NCBI GenBank assembly: GCA_938015405.1
Contig: CALLPZ010000346.1
Span: 1-15,909 of the forward strand
DNA from: an uncultured Pseudanabaenaceae cyanobacterium
Lineage (GTDB): Bacteria > Cyanobacteriota > Cyanobacteriia > PCC-9006 > JAAUQQ01
Length of the DNA stretch: 15,909 nucleotides
Direction: 5' to 3'
This document shows positions 13,633 to 15,909 of the stretch, piece after piece; position 1 is the first letter of the stretch, and every line of letters begins with the position of its first letter. The notes beneath the pieces are model-generated. The model was not told the origin of the DNA. It worked only from the letters and a program-made list of their open reading frames with translations, and searched no databases. Both the position numbers and the translations under genes were made by a program.

Positions 13633-14694
13633 ATGACCACAGCCAAACGGACATATCTCTCCCTGGCAGTCATGGTTAGCCTTTGGCCTTGGGTTACAGC
13701 TGTTGCGCAGCCTCAATTGTTGCCTGAACAACAAAATATCAATCGTCCTATCGCAGGTTCGACCGAATCTACGCTTCCATCGCTAAATCCGGTCCTTCTA
13801 GCCCCTATCGCTCAAACGAGTTCAAGAACAGAGCTCGCGTCACTTAGTTCAGCAGACCGCGATCGCCTCCGCCAACTCCTGACTCGGGCACAAGCAGAAA
13901 ACTGGCCTCAAAAGCCCTATCCCCAGCTGATTCAGTCCATCGCCGAACAATTTATGGGGGCTGACTACCGCGCGGGGCTGCTAGATGGTCATGCCAACGA
14001 AACCTTGGTCATCTCCCTGCAAGAATTTGACTGCGTTCTCTTCATCGAAGCCATCTTGTCCCTCAGCAAGGCTGTTTTGCAAGCAGAAACTTTGGCGAAC
14101 TCTCCTTCGAGCACAACGCAACAAGATGTTGCACCTACAACTTTCGTGAATTCAGTTGAGAGCTATCGCTACCGTGACGGGAAATTGCAGAACTACTGTG
14201 ACCGTCTCCACTACTTCTCTGACTGGATTTTGGATAATCAACGGAGGGGAAATGTTTCAGCTGTTCCCCAACTCCAAGTCCAGCCCCTCAACAAAACCAT
14301 TCACTTCATGGGGAATCACAGAAGCAGCTACCCACAACTCCTCAAATCAGATGGCCAGTACGACTGCATTCGCAACGCTGAAAGCCGTCTTAATCAGACT
14401 ATCAACAGAGAAAGTAACTCCAGTAGCCCCTTTGGATATATCCCCACCCCTCAAATTCGCAGTCAATATCCGCAACTACAGGCTGGCGACATTGTTGCAG
14501 TTGCAACCTCCGTTTCTGGTCTCGATGTGACCCATACCGGATTAGTGTATCGCCATCCCGATGGCAACCTTGGCTTAATCCACGCCGCTCCGAATGCTGG
14601 CGTCATCCTAGCCGGAGATCTACAGGCCTATATTGAACGGGTGGATTCAGCAATTGGCATCATCGTCACTCGCCCCAATCTACAAGCCGATTGA
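13633..14694 (+). CDS. Exported DUF1460 protein, putative cell-wall amidase-like cysteine hydrolase
   Basis: A 353-residue protein with a signal peptide: basic start, hydrophobic core, and likely cleavage after AVA near residue 25. The mature part matches DUF1460, an NlpC/P60-like fold associated with cell-wall peptide or muramoyl amide cleavage. The candidate catalytic Cys134 lies in LQEFDCVLFIEAILSLSK, and His301 in GLDVTHTGLVYRH, with LIHAAP (residues 315-320) behind it. RDGKLQNYCDRLHYFSDW and KTIHFMGNHRSSYPQL are also family stretches. The frame reaches upstream to a TTG at 13555, but that lies within the hemB terminator. The ATG at 13633 has AAGGA seven bases ahead and opens directly on the signal peptide. 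The enzymatic role is inferred from the fold only. It is convergent with cpcF. Confidence 0.85.
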   Translation: MTTAKRTYLSLAVMVSLWPWVTAVAQPQLLPEQQNINRPIAGSTESTLPSLNPVLLAPIAQTSSRTELASLSSADRDRLRQLLTRAQAENWPQKPYPQLIQSIAEQFMGADYRAGLLDGHANETLVISLQEFDCVLFIEAILSLSKAVLQAETLANSPSSTTQQDVAPTTFVNSVESYRYRDGKLQNYCDRLHYFSDWILDNQRRGNVSAVPQLQVQPLNKTIHFMGNHRSSYPQLLKSDGQYDCIRNAESRLNQTINRESNSSSPFGYIPTPQIRSQYPQLQAGDIVAVATSVSGLDVTHTGLVYRHPDGNLGLIHAAPNAGVILAGDLQAYIERVDSAIGIIVTRPNLQAD

Positions 14695-14761
14695 GCCGTC
14701 ACTGATTCATCGACTCATCCAACGAGCCCCTAGACATGCAGACAGACCAGCCAGACTAGCG

Positions 14762-15412
14762 CTAGGCTAAACGTTGTAAAGCCAACTGAGCTCTAACTTG
14801 AAGCGCTGGAGCCGCATCTTCTTGAGCTAAGACTTCTAAACGTTCGGTCAAGCGAGGTCGCTCATCGACCAGCTTAGACTCCAAAGCCAGCCCCAAGGCT
14901 TCGAGCCCCGTAACTGCGGCATAGCGCACGACCCATTCAGGGTCATCACAGACCTGGATCAGCGTTTCCATGGCTTTGGACTGGGCTGCAACGCGATCGC
15001 CTTCCCCCACAAACTCCTGCCAATGCAATTTCCCCACTCCCCGAGCCGCAGCGCGACGCACACTCAAAGCAAAATCTTCTAGCGCAGCCTTCACGAGTAG
15101 ATCGATACCACGCGGATCGCCAATACCTGCCAAGGCTCGCAAAGCCCAAGCCCGAGCCCCATAGTTAAAACCATCCAGCAACTCCATCAGCGGCATCACT
15201 GCTGGTTCACCGATGGTAATCAACCCATCCACCGCCGCCACTGCTGCACCGGGATTGTTGTAGCCCAAAACCTCAATCAAAATAGGTACCGCCTCTGCCA
15301 ACTGGGCCGCAGCGATATCCTCCACCGCAAACCGCACAGTTTCTGCCGTGCCAGCACTGTGGAGCTTATCGAGTAGCGGTTGCAACTGAGGTGAACCAGA
15401 AGAAACAGTCAT
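14762..15412 (-). CDS. cpcF: Phycocyanobilin lyase subunit CpcF (HEAT-repeat)
   Basis: CpcE and CpcF form a heterodimer that attaches phycocyanobilin to Cys84 of the phycocyanin alpha subunit. The 216 residues are all alpha-helical HEAT-like repeats, with the strongly conserved stretch NYGARAWALRALAGIGDPR (83-101), DFALSVRRAAARGVG (113-127) and DDPEWVVRYAAVTGLEAL (156-173). The length and these motifs fit CpcF rather than the longer CpcE. It lies 62 nt downstream of the cpcE end on the same strand, the usual cpcE-cpcF order. The ribosome binding site is weak. Other HEAT-repeat bilin lyases (PecF, CpcT-unrelated NblB types) are alternatives, but the pairing with cpcE makes them less likely. 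Confidence 0.85.
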   Translation of the reverse strand: MTVSSGSPQLQPLLDKLHSAGTAETVRFAVEDIAAAQLAEAVPILIEVLGYNNPGAAVAAVDGLITIGEPAVMPLMELLDGFNYGARAWALRALAGIGDPRGIDLLVKAALEDFALSVRRAAARGVGKLHWQEFVGEGDRVAAQSKAMETLIQVCDDPEWVVRYAAVTGLEALGLALESKLVDERPRLTERLEVLAQEDAAPALQVRAQLALQRLA

Positions 15413-15474
15413 GGCACTAAGGCTAAGTTCAGGAAAAGTTGAGAATTAAGGACAGGAAAGAGTTTGCCAACTGG

Positions 15475-15909
15475 CTACAGCAAATCATCCATCAAATCCA
15501 TGGCGTGAATGGCTTCATCGGACAGAACATCTCCAGAAGACTGTTGTAAGTGGGTTTCTAACAATCCCTTGAGTGCAATTAACTTAAGGCTGTTTTCTGC
15601 GAGGGTCTCGGCGATCGCCTCAGCTCCCGGCATATACCCCACCGCCCCAATATCCATCAGCGCTGCTCGCCGCAACTGCAAGTCCGGCGCAGCCAAGGCT
15701 TGCACCAGGACATCTCCGTAGCTGGACTCCCCAGTCAATTGATACATGGCCCGCGCCGCTGCATATTGCACCTTCTCAACGGAATGCTCCGCAAAAGGCT
15801 TAATCTGCCCAACAGCCTCAGTGGCTCCCAAGCTTCCTAAAGCCTCCAGAATCAAATCATAGGGCTCGCGAAGGTGAGGCTTACCTGGCATCATCGTTGC
15901 CGCCTCAAC
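15475..15909 (-). CDS. cpcE: Phycocyanobilin lyase subunit CpcE, C-terminal part (cut by window edge)
   Basis: The last 144 codons of a HEAT-repeat protein. The frame is open to the window edge and begins VEAATMMPGKPHLREPYDLI; the internal Met at 15894 is not the start, since CpcE is normally about 270-280 residues. Repeat stretches include VEKVQYAAARAMYQLTGE and APDLQLRRAALMDIGAVGY. The end LAENSLKLIALKGLLE...AIHAMDLMDDLL matches the CpcE C-terminus. It acts with the product of the next gene in chromophorylating phycocyanin alpha. By analogy with other cyanobacteria, cpcB/cpcA and linker genes may lie beyond the right edge. Confidence 0.85.
   Translation of the reverse strand, partial: VEAATMMPGKPHLREPYDLILEALGSLGATEAVGQIKPFAEHSVEKVQYAAARAMYQLTGESSYGDVLVQALAAPDLQLRRAALMDIGAVGYMPGAEAIAETLAENSLKLIALKGLLETHLQQSSGDVLSDEAIHAMDLMDDLL

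Overview
The window comes from a cyanobacterium. It carries a full kaiA-kaiB-kaiC circadian clock locus, the phycocyanin chromophore lyase genes cpcE and cpcF, a cyanobacterial-type ADP-glucose pyrophosphorylase, and ten copies of the octamer GCGATCGC (HIP1), which is typical of cyanobacterial genomes. No species can be assigned from the sequence alone. There are no insertion sequences, phage genes, CRISPR arrays, tRNAs or rRNAs.

Layout. Positions 1-58 hold the first 19 codons of a minus-strand gene resembling 4-hydroxyphenylpyruvate dioxygenase. Then, all on the minus strand, come a zinc-finger-less DnaJ protein (305-1282), a short P-loop ORF that looks like a gene remnant (1380-1532), glgC (1561-2853) and murD (3270-4715). 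The clock locus follows on the plus strand: kaiA (4990-5844), two tandem kaiB genes (6211-6516 and 6602-6913) and kaiC (7305-8867), closed by a clear terminator. Next are an RlpA-like cell-wall protein (9296-10408, plus) and a CRP/FNR-family regulator (10501-11166, minus), which share a bidirectional terminator. A DUF427 protein (11619-12107, minus), hemB (12481-13464, plus) and a secreted DUF1460 protein (13633-14694, plus) follow. cpcF (14762-15412) and the 3' part of cpcE (from 15475) lie on the minus strand and run in from the right edge.

How the genes fit together. KaiA, KaiB and KaiC form the protein oscillator. GlgC (glycogen), HemB (tetrapyrroles), CpcE/CpcF (bilin attachment to phycocyanin) and the HPPD-like enzyme (quinone/tocopherol precursor) belong to photosynthetic metabolism. 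MurD, RlpA and DUF1460 concern the cell wall.

The most unusual feature is the clock locus. kaiB is duplicated in tandem, with about 83% identical proteins but strongly diverged synonymous codons. Each copy has lost a different set of otherwise conserved KaiB residues. kaiC is separated from kaiB by an unusually long 391-nt spacer containing an 18-nt tandem repeat, hairpins and a small ORF with a strong Shine-Dalgarno that ends 4 nt before the kaiC start. KaiC itself has four notable substitutions in its second ATPase domain.
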